NCBI RefSeq assembly: GCF_014643635.1
Contig: NZ_BMJV01000005.1
Span: 274-64,273, forward strand
DNA length: 64,000 nt
Direction of reading: 5' to 3'
Origin: Salipiger pallidus
GTDB taxonomy: Bacteria > Pseudomonadota > Alphaproteobacteria > Rhodobacterales > Rhodobacteraceae
Notes under the pieces: model-generated
Database searches by the model: none
What the model saw: the letters and a program-made list of their open reading frames with translations, nothing else
What the model was told of the DNA's origin: nothing
Shown here: piece by piece, positions 9,744-17,947 of the stretch
Layout: each line of letters starts with the position of its first letter
Numbering within the stretch: position 1 is the first letter of the stretch
Position numbers and translations under genes: made by a program

Positions 9744-10436
9744 ATGTTGAAGTTTACCCCGATCCTGCTGGCGCTGCTTTACGGCTTTGCGATGTATCGC
9801 TTTTCGGTCTGGCGTACCTCTCGCGAGCTGGACGCGAAATCGACCGAGCTTGCGGATGGGCAGCTCAGGGCGCTGACCGACCGGATGGCCAAGGCGCTGG
9901 ACCTGCCGCGAATCCGCGTGAACATTTACGAGATCGAGCCGGTCAACGGGCTGGCGGCGCCGGATGGACGGATCTTCATCACGCGCGGGTTCTACAACCG
10001 TTACCGTGCCGGTGAGGTGTCGGCCGAGGAGCTCGCCAGCGTCATCGCGCACGAGCTGGGGCACGTGGCGCTGGGGCATTCGCGGCGGCGGATGATCGAC
10101 TTTTCCGGGCAGAATGCTATCCGGACAGCCCTCGTGATGGTGTTGGGACGGATCCTGCCGGGTGTTGGTCCATGGGTTGCAAGCATGCTCATGCGCCTGC
10201 TGTCGGCACGACTGTCGCGCGGCGATGAATACGAGGCGGATGCCTATGCCGCGGCCCTCCTGCACAAGGCGGGGATCGGCGTGACCCATCAGAAGTCGTT
10301 GTTCCGCAAGCTCGATCAGCTCTCCGGCGGCGGGCGCGGTGTGCCCGCATGGCTGCTGTCACACCCCAAGACCGAAGAGCGTATCGCCGCGCTCGAGGTG
10401 CTCGAGGCGCGCTGGGACGATGCTTCGAAACACTAA
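9744..10436 (+). CDS. M48-family membrane-anchored zinc metalloprotease
   Basis: 230-residue peptidase of family M48 (HtpX/Oma1-like), probably acting at the inner membrane in protein quality control. One N-terminal hydrophobic segment (LKFTPILLALLYGFAM) is followed by the zinc-binding HELGH motif (about residue 103) and the downstream metal-ligand glutamate in RGDEYEADAYAA. A second hydrophobic stretch (ALVMVLGRILPGVGPWVASML) may contact the membrane. I chose the ATG at 9744 because it puts the anchor at the N-terminus as in relatives; in-frame ATGs at 9648 and 9681 are also possible, and no strong Shine-Dalgarno decides. The substrate is unknown. Confidence 0.85.
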   Translation: MLKFTPILLALLYGFAMYRFSVWRTSRELDAKSTELADGQLRALTDRMAKALDLPRIRVNIYEIEPVNGLAAPDGRIFITRGFYNRYRAGEVSAEELASVIAHELGHVALGHSRRRMIDFSGQNAIRTALVMVLGRILPGVGPWVASMLMRLLSARLSRGDEYEADAYAAALLHKAGIGVTHQKSLFRKLDQLSGGGRGVPAWLLSHPKTEERIAALEVLEARWDDASKH

Positions 10437-10456
10437 GCCAGCCCTTTTCGGCGCGG

Positions 10457-10762
10457 TCAGTTTCGCAGGATCATCCGGAGGCGGCTGCGCTTGTTGCTGT
10501 CGCTTCGGTTGCTGTGGAGGATGCCCCTCACCCGCCCGGCCTGTTCGGGCGTGATGCTGGCCGGGTCAGCCCGGGGCATCAGGAAAGCAAGGCGGCTTTT
10601 TTCGCCTCGGGTCAGCGTTACGGGGCGTCCGATGCTGAGGGTCCAGTTGCGCTCGTGCACGCCTGTGCTGCCCTGCGCGTAACCTTGCGCGGCGGCAAGG
10701 CCAGGGGCCGCCGCTCCGAGCGCGGCGGTGAAAAGAACCATGGCATATGTGCGACGGATCAT
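10457..10762 (-). CDS. small secreted protein, function unknown
   Basis: 101-residue protein with a Sec signal peptide (MIRRTYAMVLFTAALG, cleavage around AAAQG). The mature part is basic and arginine-rich (NRSDSNKRSRLRMILRN at the C-terminus), with a central RNWTLSIGRPVTLTRGEKSRL segment. The frame is open 17 codons further upstream, but the start at 10762 has GGAGACAG before it and a proper signal peptide. I do not recognise a domain. It lies convergent with the M48 gene and divergent from thrS. Confidence 0.6.
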   Translation of the reverse strand: MIRRTYAMVLFTAALGAAAPGLAAAQGYAQGSTGVHERNWTLSIGRPVTLTRGEKSRLAFLMPRADPASITPEQAGRVRGILHSNRSDSNKRSRLRMILRN

Positions 10763-10967
10763 ATCGCTGTCTCCTGTTGCCGTTCGGGATGGCGCGCCCG
10801 CCGGCGCCCGCATCCCGTTCCATTAAAAGGATAAGCCGCATCGCCAGCACCACAAGGGGGCACCACGGGTTCTTGACACCCCTGACCACGGGGGTCACAA
10901 GGCGCAGGTAACCATATACCCGCAACCGGGCGTTCCGTGGGCGCCAGACCGACGAGGAGAGCCATAG

Positions 10968-12914
10968 ATGGCCCAGATCTCCCTAACCTTTCCCGATGGC
11001 AATGCACGTGAGTTCGAGGCCGGCGTAACCGCCGCCGATGTCGCTGCGTCGATCTCCAAGAGCCTGTCGAAGAAGGCGATTTCCGCCACCGTCGACGGCC
11101 AACACTGGGATCTTCAGTGGCCGATCGAGGCCGATGCCGCCATCGCCATCAACACCATGTCCGAAGAGGACGCCGCGCTTGAGCTGATCCGTCACGACAT
11201 GGCGCATGTCATGGCCCGCGCGGTCCAGGCGATCTGGCCGGACACCAAGGTCACCATTGGCCCGGTGACCGAGAACGGCTGGTTCTACGATTTTGACCGC
11301 ACCGAGCCCTTCACCCCCGAGGATCTTGGCGAGATCGAAGCCAAGATGAAGGAAATCATCGCGGCCCGAGATCCCGTCCGCACCGAGGTCTGGGACCGGG
11401 AGCGTGCGCGCAAGCATTACGAGGACAGCGGCGAGCCCTACAAGGTCGAGCTGCTCGATCGTATCCCCGAAGGCGCGCCGATCCGCATGTACTGGCACGG
11501 TGCGTGGCAGGATCTGTGCCGCGGCCCGCACCTTCAGCACACCGGCCAGCTGCCCGCCGACGCGTTCAAGCTGATGGGCGTCTCGGGCGCCTACTGGTTC
11601 GGCGATGTCACCCGCCCCATGCTGCAGCGCATCCAGGGCGTGGCCTTCAAGAACCGCGATGATCTGAAGAAATACCTCAACTTCCTCGAAGAAGCGGCCA
11701 AGCGCGATCACCGCAAGCTGGGCCGCGAGATGGACCTGTTCCACCTGCAGGCCGAAGCGCCGGGCCAGATCTTCTGGCATCCGAACGGCTGGTCGATCTA
11801 CACCAGCCTGCAGGATTACATGCGCCGCATGCAGACCGCCGGCGGCTATGTGGAAGTGAACACTCCGCAGGTCGTCGACCGCAAGCTGTGGGAAGCCTCC
11901 GGGCACTGGGACAACTACCAGGAAAACATGTTTATCGTCGAAGTGGACGAAGAACATGCCCGTGAAAAGGCGATCAACGCGCTCAAGCCGATGAACTGCC
12001 CCTGCCACGTGCAGATCTTCAACCATGGGCTCAAGTCCTACCGCGACCTGCCGCTGCGCATGGCCGAATTCGGCTCGTGCAACCGCTACGAGCCGTCGGG
12101 CGCGCTGCACGGCATCATGCGGGTGCGCGGCTTTACGCAGGACGACGCCCACATCTTCTGCACCGATGACCAGATCGAGGCGGAGACCAAGAAATTCATT
12201 GAATTTCTTGCCCGCATCTACGCCGACCTCGGCTTCGAGAACTGGACCATCAAGCTTTCCACCCGTCCCGAAAAACGTATCGGGTCCGAGGAGAGTTGGG
12301 ACCGGGTCGAGGCGGCGCTTGGCGATGCCTGCAAGGCGGCCGGCTACGGGTTCGAGCTGCAGGAAGGCGAAGGCGCCTTCTATGGCCCGAAACTCGAGTT
12401 CACGCTGACCGACGCAATCGGCCGCGAATGGCAGTGCGGCACGCTTCAGGTGGACCCCAACCTGCCGGAGCGGCTCGATGCCAGCTATGTGGGCCAAGAT
12501 GGTGAAAAGCACCGCCCGGTCATGCTCCACCGCGCCGTGCTGGGTAGCTTCGAGCGCTTCATCGGCATCCTGATCGAAGAACACGCAGGCAAGCTGCCCT
12601 TCTGGCTGGCCCCGCGCCAGGTGGTTGTCGCCTCGATCACGTCCGAGGCCGACGATTACGTTCTGGAGGTTGTCACCGCACTCAAGGCCGCTGGCGTGCG
12701 CGCCGAGGCCGACCTGCGCAACGAGAAGATCAACTACAAGGTCCGCGAGCATTCCGTGGGCAAGGTGCCGGTCATCCTTGCGGTTGGTCATCGCGAAGTG
12801 GAGGAACGCACCGTCACCGTGCGCCGACTTGGCGAAAAGCAGACCAAGGTTGCCTTGCTCGACGAGATCACCGCAGAGCTTGGCCACGAGGCCACCGCAC
12901 CCGACCTGCGCTGA
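10968..12914 (+). CDS. thrS: threonine--tRNA ligase
   Basis: Charges tRNA-Thr and edits mischarged Ser-tRNA-Thr. The 648-residue protein has the full bacterial layout: TGS domain (1-60), editing domain with HDMAHVMA and DLCRGPH, class II catalytic core with the zinc-site cysteine in [10 protein letters not shown], motif 2 around [17 protein letters not shown], motif 3 ([13 protein letters not shown]), and a C-terminal anticodon-binding domain. Upstream, TTGACA at 10873-10878 is a good -35 hexamer, but the -10 region at the right distance (CACAAG) is poor. A bidirectional terminator follows. Confidence 0.98.
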   Translation: MAQISLTFPDGNAREFEAGVTAADVAASISKSLSKKAISATVDGQHWDLQWPIEADAAIAINTMSEEDAALELIRHDMAHVMARAVQAIWPDTKVTIGPVTENGWFYDFDRTEPFTPEDLGEIEAKMKEIIAARDPVRTEVWDRERARKHYEDSGEPYKVELLDRIPEGAPIRMYWHGAWQDLCRGPHLQHTGQLPADAFKLMGVSGAYWFGDVTRPMLQRIQGVAFKNRDDLKKYLNFLEEAAKRDHRKLGREMDLFHLQAEAPGQIFWHPNGWSIYTSLQDYMRRMQTAGGYVEVNTPQVVDRKLWEASGHWDNYQENMFIVEVDEEHAREKAINALKPMNCPCHVQIFNHGLKSYRDLPLRMAEFGSCNRYEPSGALHGIMRVRGFTQDDAHIFCTDDQIEAETKKFIEFLARIYADLGFENWTIKLSTRPEKRIGSEESWDRVEAALGDACKAAGYGFELQEGEGAFYGPKLEFTLTDAIGREWQCGTLQVDPNLPERLDASYVGQDGEKHRPVMLHRAVLGSFERFIGILIEEHAGKLPFWLAPRQVVVASITSEADDYVLEVVTALKAAGVRAEADLRNEKINYKVREHSVGKVPVILAVGHREVEERTVTVRRLGEKQTKVALLDEITAELGHEATAPDLR

Positions 12915-12945
12915 GCCCTGAGCCGGGCCACGGTCGCAACACAGC

Positions 12946-12984
12946 AAAACGCCCCCGCGCAGCGCTCTGCCGGGGGCGTTTTCA
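12946..12984. terminator. bidirectional terminator between thrS and the ArsC-like gene
   Basis: AAAACGCCCCCG pairs with CGGGGGCGTTTT around a GC-rich loop; T runs occur on both strands, fitting two convergent genes. Confidence 0.85.
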
Positions 12985-13012
12985 TGTCTGGCTTCATCAC
13001 CTTTGACGCGGT

Positions 13013-13327
13013 TCAGACCCCGAGCGATGCCTGCGTGGCCTTGTCCCAGCCAAGGTACAGTGTCTCTCCGTCATCGATAAGTGGGCGTTTCATCAAGGTG
13101 GGATGCTGGGTCAGCAGCTCCTGCGGGGTGCCCTTGCGGTCTTCCTCAGAGAGCTCGCGCCAGGTGGTGGAGCGTGTGTTCACCAGCTTGTCACCAAAGC
13201 GCACGAGCGCTGCGCTCAGCAACTCGGCGGGGACGCCCTCCTCGCGCACGTCGATGAAGTCCGCCTCCGGCAGCGCCTTTTTCGCCTTGCGGCAGGTGTC
13301 GCAGGTCTTGAGCCCGTACAGCTTCAT
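13013..13327 (-). CDS. ArsC/Spx-family reductase-like protein
   Basis: 104-residue thioredoxin-fold protein of the ArsC/Spx/YffB family. It begins MKLYGLKTCDTCRKAKKAL, with a CxxC pair at residues 9 and 12 as in Spx proteins. The conserved arginine-proline of the family is present in LMKRPLIDDG. Members include glutaredoxin-dependent arsenate reductases and uncharacterised YffB-like proteins; no ars gene is adjacent, so an arsenate role is not supported here. Two ATGs are possible (13336 and 13327). I prefer 13327, because AAAAGGA lies 9 bases before it but directly abuts the other. Confidence 0.8.
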   Translation of the reverse strand: MKLYGLKTCDTCRKAKKALPEADFIDVREEGVPAELLSAALVRFGDKLVNTRSTTWRELSEEDRKGTPQELLTQHPTLMKRPLIDDGETLYLGWDKATQASLGV

Positions 13328-13381
13328 TTTGGCCATTCCTTTTGCCTCTGAAGGGGCAAAATAGCGCCTGACGCTGCGAGA

Positions 13382-13439
13382 GCGAAGTCTTTGTCTTGAT
13401 TTTTGCCGAACCTGTGCAACGCTCAGGTTGTAACTTCGC
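13382..13439 (+). promoter_or_regulatory. nested inverted repeats upstream of the cold-shock gene
   Basis: GCGAAGT (13382-13388) pairs with ACTTCGC (13433-13439), and inside it AACCTG (13409-13414) pairs with CAGGTT (13424-13429). It could fold in the mRNA leader of the cold-shock gene or mark a binding site between the divergent genes. Confidence 0.4.
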
Positions 13440-13554
13440 CGACCGGACACGGGGAGACGGTGCGCCAGCCGCTGCTCCCCCCAAAAGCGAACGTTGCGGG
13501 GCGCCCGGCATGACCGGGCAGAACATTGGGAACGACTGGAAGGAGCACGGGAAC

Positions 13555-13761
13555 ATGCCGAATGGCACCGTGAAATGGTTCAACACCACAAAGGGCTACG
13601 GTTTTATAGCCCCGGACGACGGCGGCAAGGATATTTTCGTCCATATTTCAGCGGTAGAACGCTCTGGCCTGACCGGCCTCGCCGACAATCAGAAGGTCAG
13701 CTATGAACTCAAGGAGGGTCGCGACGGGCGCATGATGGCGTCTGATCTCCAGACCCTCTGA
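13555..13761 (+). CDS. cold-shock domain protein, CspA family
   Basis: 68-residue single-domain cold-shock protein, an RNA/DNA chaperone that melts secondary structure. Both nucleic-acid-binding motifs are intact: RNP1 KGYGFI and RNP2 DIFVHIS. The frame is open upstream of the true start; MPNGTVKWFN is the standard beginning, and GGAAGGAG lies 9-11 bases before the ATG. The leader from the divergent ArsC-like gene is long (about 225 bp) with nested inverted repeats, compatible with post-transcriptional control, although I see no sequence matching the E. coli cold box. Confidence 0.95.
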   Translation: MPNGTVKWFNTTKGYGFIAPDDGGKDIFVHISAVERSGLTGLADNQKVSYELKEGRDGRMMASDLQTL

Positions 13762-13770
13762 CAATACGGC

Positions 13771-13797
13771 CGTCCCGGCCTTTTGCGGGCCGGGACG
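13771..13797. terminator. hairpin between convergent csp and metR genes
   Basis: CGTCCCGGCC (13771-13780) and GGCCGGGACG (13788-13797) form a perfect 10 bp stem identical to that after gyrA, but without a clear T run on either side. Confidence 0.6.
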
Positions 13798-13803
13798 TGC
13801 TGT

Positions 13804-14706
13804 TCATCGCTGCAGCTTTCTCGCCTCGACACCGGCAAGACGGACAAGGTCCTTCATGAAGGGCTTTTCCAGGTCATCCGTGCGGTTGGCGGCGTAAAGC
13901 GTGCGCTTGAGGCCGGTTTCGGTCAGGGGCCGGGTGATGTAGTCCGAGCTGTATTTCACCTCGCGCACCACCCAATCCGGCAACACCGAGATGCCGCGAT
14001 TCGATGCCACCAGCAGCAGGATCACCGCCGTCAGCTCCACTTGGCGGATGCCAGCAGGCTCGACCTTGGCCGGGCTCAGAAGCTGCGAGAAAATGTCGAG
14101 CCGCGCCCGGTCCACCGGGTAGGTGATAAGCGTTTCGCCCCGGAAGTCCTGCGCGTCAATCCAGTCCTTTTCCGCCAGCGGATGGGTGGCAGCGGCCACG
14201 AACACCGGGCTGTAGTCGAAGAGCGGCGTGAAAGTGACCCCCGGCAGCACCTCCGGATCGGATGAGATCACCACGTCCACGTCTTCCTTCTGCAGCGCGG
14301 GCAGCGCGTCGAAGGCAAGGCCGGGGCGGATGTCGACGTCCACGTCGGGCCAGCTCTTGCGAAACGCCTCGAGCACCGGGAAAAGCCATTCGAAACAGGC
14401 GTGGCATTCGATGGCGATGTGCAGCCGCCCCGATTTGCCCGCGCGCAGACCATCGAATTCGGCCTGTGCCGCCTCGACCTGGGGCAGCACCTGTTCGGCC
14501 AGGCGAAGCAGCCGCATCCCCGCCGCCGACAAGCGCATGGGCTTGGACCGGCGCACGAAAAGCTCGACCCCGGTCTGATCCTCGAGCCCCTTGATCTGGT
14601 GGGACAGGGCCGATTGCGTGATGTTCAGCACGTCCGCCGCCCGCGCGAGGCCGCCGGAATCGTGAATGGCCTTGATGGTCCGCAAGTGACGGAACTCGAT
14701 ATGCAT
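13804..14706 (-). CDS. metR: LysR-type regulator MetR
   Basis: 300-residue LysR-family regulator, divergent from metF, the usual MetR arrangement. In gammaproteobacteria MetR activates methionine genes with homocysteine as co-inducer. The N-terminal winged helix-turn-helix spans about residues 18-60 (LARAADVLNITQSALSHQIKGLE). The effector domain includes IECHACFEWLFPVLEAF, characteristic of MetR. The frame extends 65 codons upstream into the metF leader, but MHIEFRHLRTIKAIHDSGG is the proper N-terminus. Palindromes in the 95 bp shared intergenic region (14719-14753) are probable binding sites. It is convergent with the cold-shock gene. Confidence 0.92.
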   Translation of the reverse strand: MHIEFRHLRTIKAIHDSGGLARAADVLNITQSALSHQIKGLEDQTGVELFVRRSKPMRLSAAGMRLLRLAEQVLPQVEAAQAEFDGLRAGKSGRLHIAIECHACFEWLFPVLEAFRKSWPDVDVDIRPGLAFDALPALQKEDVDVVISSDPEVLPGVTFTPLFDYSPVFVAAATHPLAEKDWIDAQDFRGETLITYPVDRARLDIFSQLLSPAKVEPAGIRQVELTAVILLLVASNRGISVLPDWVVREVKYSSDYITRPLTETGLKRTLYAANRTDDLEKPFMKDLVRLAGVEARKLQR

Positions 14707-14718
14707 CCTAGCGTTTCG

Positions 14719-14753
14719 CTCATGTTGTTGTTGAGATTTATGAGTTTGTCTCA
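14719..14753 (+). promoter_or_regulatory. candidate MetR operator between metR and metF
   Basis: TGAGTTTGTCTCA (14741-14753) is TGAG-N5-CTCA and has the T-N11-A form of LysR sites. A second inverted pair, CTCA (14719-14722) and TGAG (14732-14735), lies next to it. Known MetR sites are of the form TGAA-N5-TTCA, so this is a close variant. Confidence 0.55.
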
Positions 14754-14801
14754 CATCCGCATCTGTGCGACAAGAGGCCAACCAAGACGAGGACCCAAGG
14801 C

Positions 14802-15668
14802 ATGAACCGCCCCGAGATCTCTTTCGAATTTTTCCCGCCCCGCAACATCGAGGCGACCTTCCGCCTGTGGGACACCATGCAGACGTTGTCCCCGCTCGCA
14901 CCCCGCTTTGTCTCCGTGACTTATGGTGCCGGTGGTACGACGCGCGAGCTGACCCGTGACGTGGTGGCGACCCTGCACAAGCATTCCGGCCTGCCGGTCG
15001 CGGCGCACCTCACCTGCGTTAACGCCACCCGCGAGGAAACCCTTGGCATCGCGAAGCAGTTCCGCGAAGCCGGTGTTCGCGACATCGTCGCTCTGCGGGG
15101 CGATCCGCCCAAGGGCTCGGATGGGTTCGTGCCCCACGAGGACGGCTTCAAGAGCTCGGTCGAGCTGATCGAGGCACTGCGTGAGACCGGTGATTTCAAC
15201 ATCCGCGTCGGCGCCTATCCCGACATCCACCCCGAGGCCCCCAGTGCCACATCGGACGTGGAGTACCTCAAGCGCAAGTTTGACGCCGGTGCCTCCGAGG
15301 CGCTGACCCAGTTCTTTTTCGAGGCAGACAGCTTCTTCCGGTTCCGTGATGCCTGCGAGAAGGCCGGGATCGACAAGCCGATCGTGCCGGGCATCCTGCC
15401 CATCGAGAACTGGAAGGGCGCGCGCCGCTTTGCCGAGGCCACCGGGACCAAGATCCCCGCATGGGTGATCGAGGCCTTTGAGGCCGCCGAACGCGATGGT
15501 CGTACGGATCTGCTTGCCACGGCAATCTGTACCGAACTGTGCACCGAGCTGCTTGAAGGCGGTGTCGACAAGTTGCACTTCTACACGCTCAACCGTCCGG
15601 AACTGACCCGCGATGTCTGCCACGCGCTCGGCGTGACACCGGAAGTCAGCCTCGAAAACGTCGCCTGA
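14802..15668 (+). CDS. metF: methylenetetrahydrofolate reductase
   Basis: Flavoenzyme that reduces 5,10-methylene-THF to 5-methyl-THF, the methyl donor for methionine synthase. 288 residues, with the N-terminal FEFFPPRN motif of the MTHFR barrel, the TYGAGGTTRE segment and the folate/FAD-binding ALRGDPP loop. The ATG lies 8-9 bases after GACGAGGA. It is divergent from metR with candidate operators between them, and a strong terminator follows. No metH is within the window. Confidence 0.96.
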   Translation: MNRPEISFEFFPPRNIEATFRLWDTMQTLSPLAPRFVSVTYGAGGTTRELTRDVVATLHKHSGLPVAAHLTCVNATREETLGIAKQFREAGVRDIVALRGDPPKGSDGFVPHEDGFKSSVELIEALRETGDFNIRVGAYPDIHPEAPSATSDVEYLKRKFDAGASEALTQFFFEADSFFRFRDACEKAGIDKPIVPGILPIENWKGARRFAEATGTKIPAWVIEAFEAAERDGRTDLLATAICTELCTELLEGGVDKLHFYTLNRPELTRDVCHALGVTPEVSLENVA

Positions 15669-15692
15669 GCGATCCGCTCCCGACCCAACCGG

Positions 15693-15724
15693 AACGCCGC
15701 CCCTCACCGGGCGGCGTTTTTCGT
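15693..15724 (+). terminator. intrinsic terminator of metF
   Basis: AACGCCGCCC (15693-15702) and GGGCGGCGTT (15710-15719) form a 10 bp stem followed by TTTTCG. Confidence 0.85.
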
Positions 15725-15845
15725 TTCAACTACGGGCTGTGGCCTGCACAGAATCGCTTGGCAAAGTGGCAAGTTGCCTTGTCGCGGCGAGGCAAAGGCG
15801 CGTGGAATGTTCCCCCGTCAATTGGGATATGGTTACCTCATCTTC

Positions 15846-16652
15846 ATGAAGACCCTGCATGAATGGCACGGACGGCTGATCGTCTTTACCGATCTCGACG
15901 GAACCTTGCTGGACCACGCCACCTACAGCCACGCCGCCGCGGCCCCTGCGCTGCACGCACTGTCGCAGCTTGGCGTGCCGCTGATCCTTGCCAGTTCCAA
16001 GACCGCGCCAGAGATGCTGCCGCTGCATGCGGCGCTTGGCCTTGGGGACACGCCGATCATCGTCGAGAACGGCGCCGCCCGAGTGACACCGGGCGATACC
16101 CTTGGCGCTCATGGCGATTACGACAGGCTGCGTACCATCCTGTCCGAGCTGCCCCAAGACCTGCGGGCGCCCTACCGCGGATTCGGCGACATGACCGATG
16201 CGCAGGTCGCGCAGATTACCGGCCTGAACCCCGAGGGCGCGGGGCTTGCCCGACAGCGCAGCTTTACCGAACCGGGCCTGTGGTCCGGATCCGACGCCGG
16301 GCAGCGCGCCTTCCTTGCGGCGCTGGAGGCACGCGGCGTCACCGCCCGCAGCGGCGGACGCTTCCTCACCTTGTCTTTTGGTGGCACGAAAGCGGGCCAG
16401 ATGCAGGGCATCATGGGTGATCTGGGCCGCGACATCGCCATCGCGCTTGGCGATGCGCCCAACGATATCGAAATGATCGAGACCGCCACCCGCGGCGTCA
16501 TCATCCGCAACGACCATGGCAAGGGAATCGCCCCCCTGTCCGGCGAGGCAGAGGGGCGCATCCTGCGCACCACCCTGCCCGGCCCCGAAGGCTGGAATGC
16601 CGCCATCCTCGGGCTGCTCGATCAGCCCGCCCTCATGCAAGGACACGACTGA
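15846..16652 (+). CDS. mannosyl-/glucosyl-3-phosphoglycerate phosphatase (HAD superfamily)
   Basis: 268-residue HAD-IIB phosphatase resembling mannosyl-3-phosphoglycerate phosphatase (MpgP). HAD motif I is FTDLDGTLLD (nucleophile Asp16) and motif IV is GDAPNDIEM. Its stop codon abuts the start of the glycosyltransferase gene, so the two are surely co-transcribed. Together they would make a glycosylglycerate: the transferase forms the 3-phosphoglycerate glycoside and this enzyme removes the phosphate. Whether the sugar is glucose or mannose cannot be told from sequence alone. The ATG at 15846 gives a compact N-terminus; in-frame ATGs at 15774 and 15807 are less likely. Confidence 0.82.
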   Translation: MKTLHEWHGRLIVFTDLDGTLLDHATYSHAAAAPALHALSQLGVPLILASSKTAPEMLPLHAALGLGDTPIIVENGAARVTPGDTLGAHGDYDRLRTILSELPQDLRAPYRGFGDMTDAQVAQITGLNPEGAGLARQRSFTEPGLWSGSDAGQRAFLAALEARGVTARSGGRFLTLSFGGTKAGQMQGIMGDLGRDIAIALGDAPNDIEMIETATRGVIIRNDHGKGIAPLSGEAEGRILRTTLPGPEGWNAAILGLLDQPALMQGHD

Positions 16653-17879
16653 ATGGCCGACTTCCAGCAGAACGGCAACATTGCCCAGTTCCACAACCTG
16701 CGCTCACGCCGGCACGAAGAGCTGGTCTACGAGCTCGACACCTTCGCGCAAAGCCGCAAGATCTCGTTGGTCCTGCCGTCGCTGTTCTCGGAACTCGAAG
16801 GGGATGCGCTTCCCAATATCCTGTCGGAGCTGGCGAAGGTAAGTTACCTGCATCGCATCATCGTCGGGCTCGACCGTGCGAACGAGGCACAGTATCGCCA
16901 CGCCCGCCAGTTCTTCTCGGGGCTGCCTCAGCTCACCACGGTGATCTGGAACGACAGCCCCCGAATGACCGCCATCATGAAGCGGCTCGAAGGGCTGGGC
17001 CTTGCGCCACAAGAGCCGGGCAAGGGCAAGAACGTCTGGGGCTGCATGGGTTACCTCATCTCCTGCGCTGACAGCGCGGTGATGGCGATCCATGATTGCG
17101 ACATCGTCACCTACAAGCGCGAGATGCTCGACCGGCTGGTCTATCCCGTTGCCAATCCGACCTTTTCCTACCAGCTGTCCAAGGGGTATTACGCCCGAGT
17201 TGGCGGCGGCAAGCTCAATGGCCGGGTAACGCGCCTCCTGGTCTCGCCCCTTCTGATTGCGCTCAAGCGCACCATCGGGGACCGAGATTACATCGATTAC
17301 CTGCGCGCCTTCCGATACCCTTTGTCGGGCGAGATGGCGCTGCGGACCGGGCCGCTGCCGGACCTGCGGATCCCGTCCGACTGGGGGCTCGAGATCGGTG
17401 TGTTGTCAGAGGCGTGGCGCAACCTCGGGCCCCGGCAGGTCTGCCAGGTGGAGGTCGCCGACAACTACGACCACAAACACCAGGATCTGTCGCCCGAAGA
17501 TGCAAGCCGGGGCCTGTCGCGGATGTCCACGGACATCTGCAAGGCGATCTACCGCAAGCTGGCTGCCGATGGTACGGTGTTTACGCCGCACGTGTTCCGC
17601 ACGCTGAAGGCCACCTATTACCGTTCCGCGCTTGATCTGCTTGAGGCCTATTCGGCAGATGCTCGGATGAACGGGCTGACCATAGACCGCCACGCCGAGG
17701 AGCGATCCATCGAGATGTTCGGCGAGAACATCGTGAGAGCCGGGCAGCTCTTTATCGAGAACCCGCAGGAAACGCCCTTCATTCCCACCTGGAACCGCGT
17801 GCATTCGGCCGATCCGACGTTGCTTGGGGATTTCCGCGCGGCGGTTGCGGCGGACGAACAAGAGTTCGGCTCAGAGTAA
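16653..17879 (+). CDS. glycosyl-3-phosphoglycerate synthase-like glycosyltransferase (GT81 type)
   Basis: 408-residue GT-A-fold transferase related to glucosyl-3-phosphoglycerate synthase. It probably joins a nucleotide-activated hexose to 3-phosphoglycerate. The metal-binding DxD motif is visible in AIHDCDIVTY (about residues 147-156); the C-terminal region with VFTPHVFRTLKATYYRSALD and HAEERSIEMFGE resembles GpgS enzymes. It begins on the base after the phosphatase stop. Glucosylglycerate and mannosylglycerate are compatible solutes, made by several marine bacteria in response to salt or nitrogen limitation. Assignment to GT81 is from recalled similarity and should be tested by profile search. 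Confidence 0.75.
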   Translation: MADFQQNGNIAQFHNLRSRRHEELVYELDTFAQSRKISLVLPSLFSELEGDALPNILSELAKVSYLHRIIVGLDRANEAQYRHARQFFSGLPQLTTVIWNDSPRMTAIMKRLEGLGLAPQEPGKGKNVWGCMGYLISCADSAVMAIHDCDIVTYKREMLDRLVYPVANPTFSYQLSKGYYARVGGGKLNGRVTRLLVSPLLIALKRTIGDRDYIDYLRAFRYPLSGEMALRTGPLPDLRIPSDWGLEIGVLSEAWRNLGPRQVCQVEVADNYDHKHQDLSPEDASRGLSRMSTDICKAIYRKLAADGTVFTPHVFRTLKATYYRSALDLLEAYSADARMNGLTIDRHAEERSIEMFGENIVRAGQLFIENPQETPFIPTWNRVHSADPTLLGDFRAAVAADEQEFGSE

Positions 17880-17895
17880 TGTTAGCGCCTTACAT
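17879..17895 (+). promoter_or_regulatory. candidate CceR/GntR (LacI-family) operator upstream of eda
   Basis: ATGTTAGCGCCTTACAT overlaps the stop of the preceding gene and lies about 55 bp before eda. The left half is a perfect TGTTAGCGC half-site of the TGTTAGCGCTAACA consensus I recall for this regulator in Rhodobacterales; the right half is degenerate with one extra base. Confidence 0.5.
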
Positions 17896-17947
17896 CGGAA
17901 CCGGATCGTGCTAAACGGCACTGAAACAGACCCGCGAGGAGGCCCGC

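Noticed and set aside
10983-12947. 654-codon open frame antisense to thrS.
   Set aside because: Shadow of thrS; no recognisable protein family.
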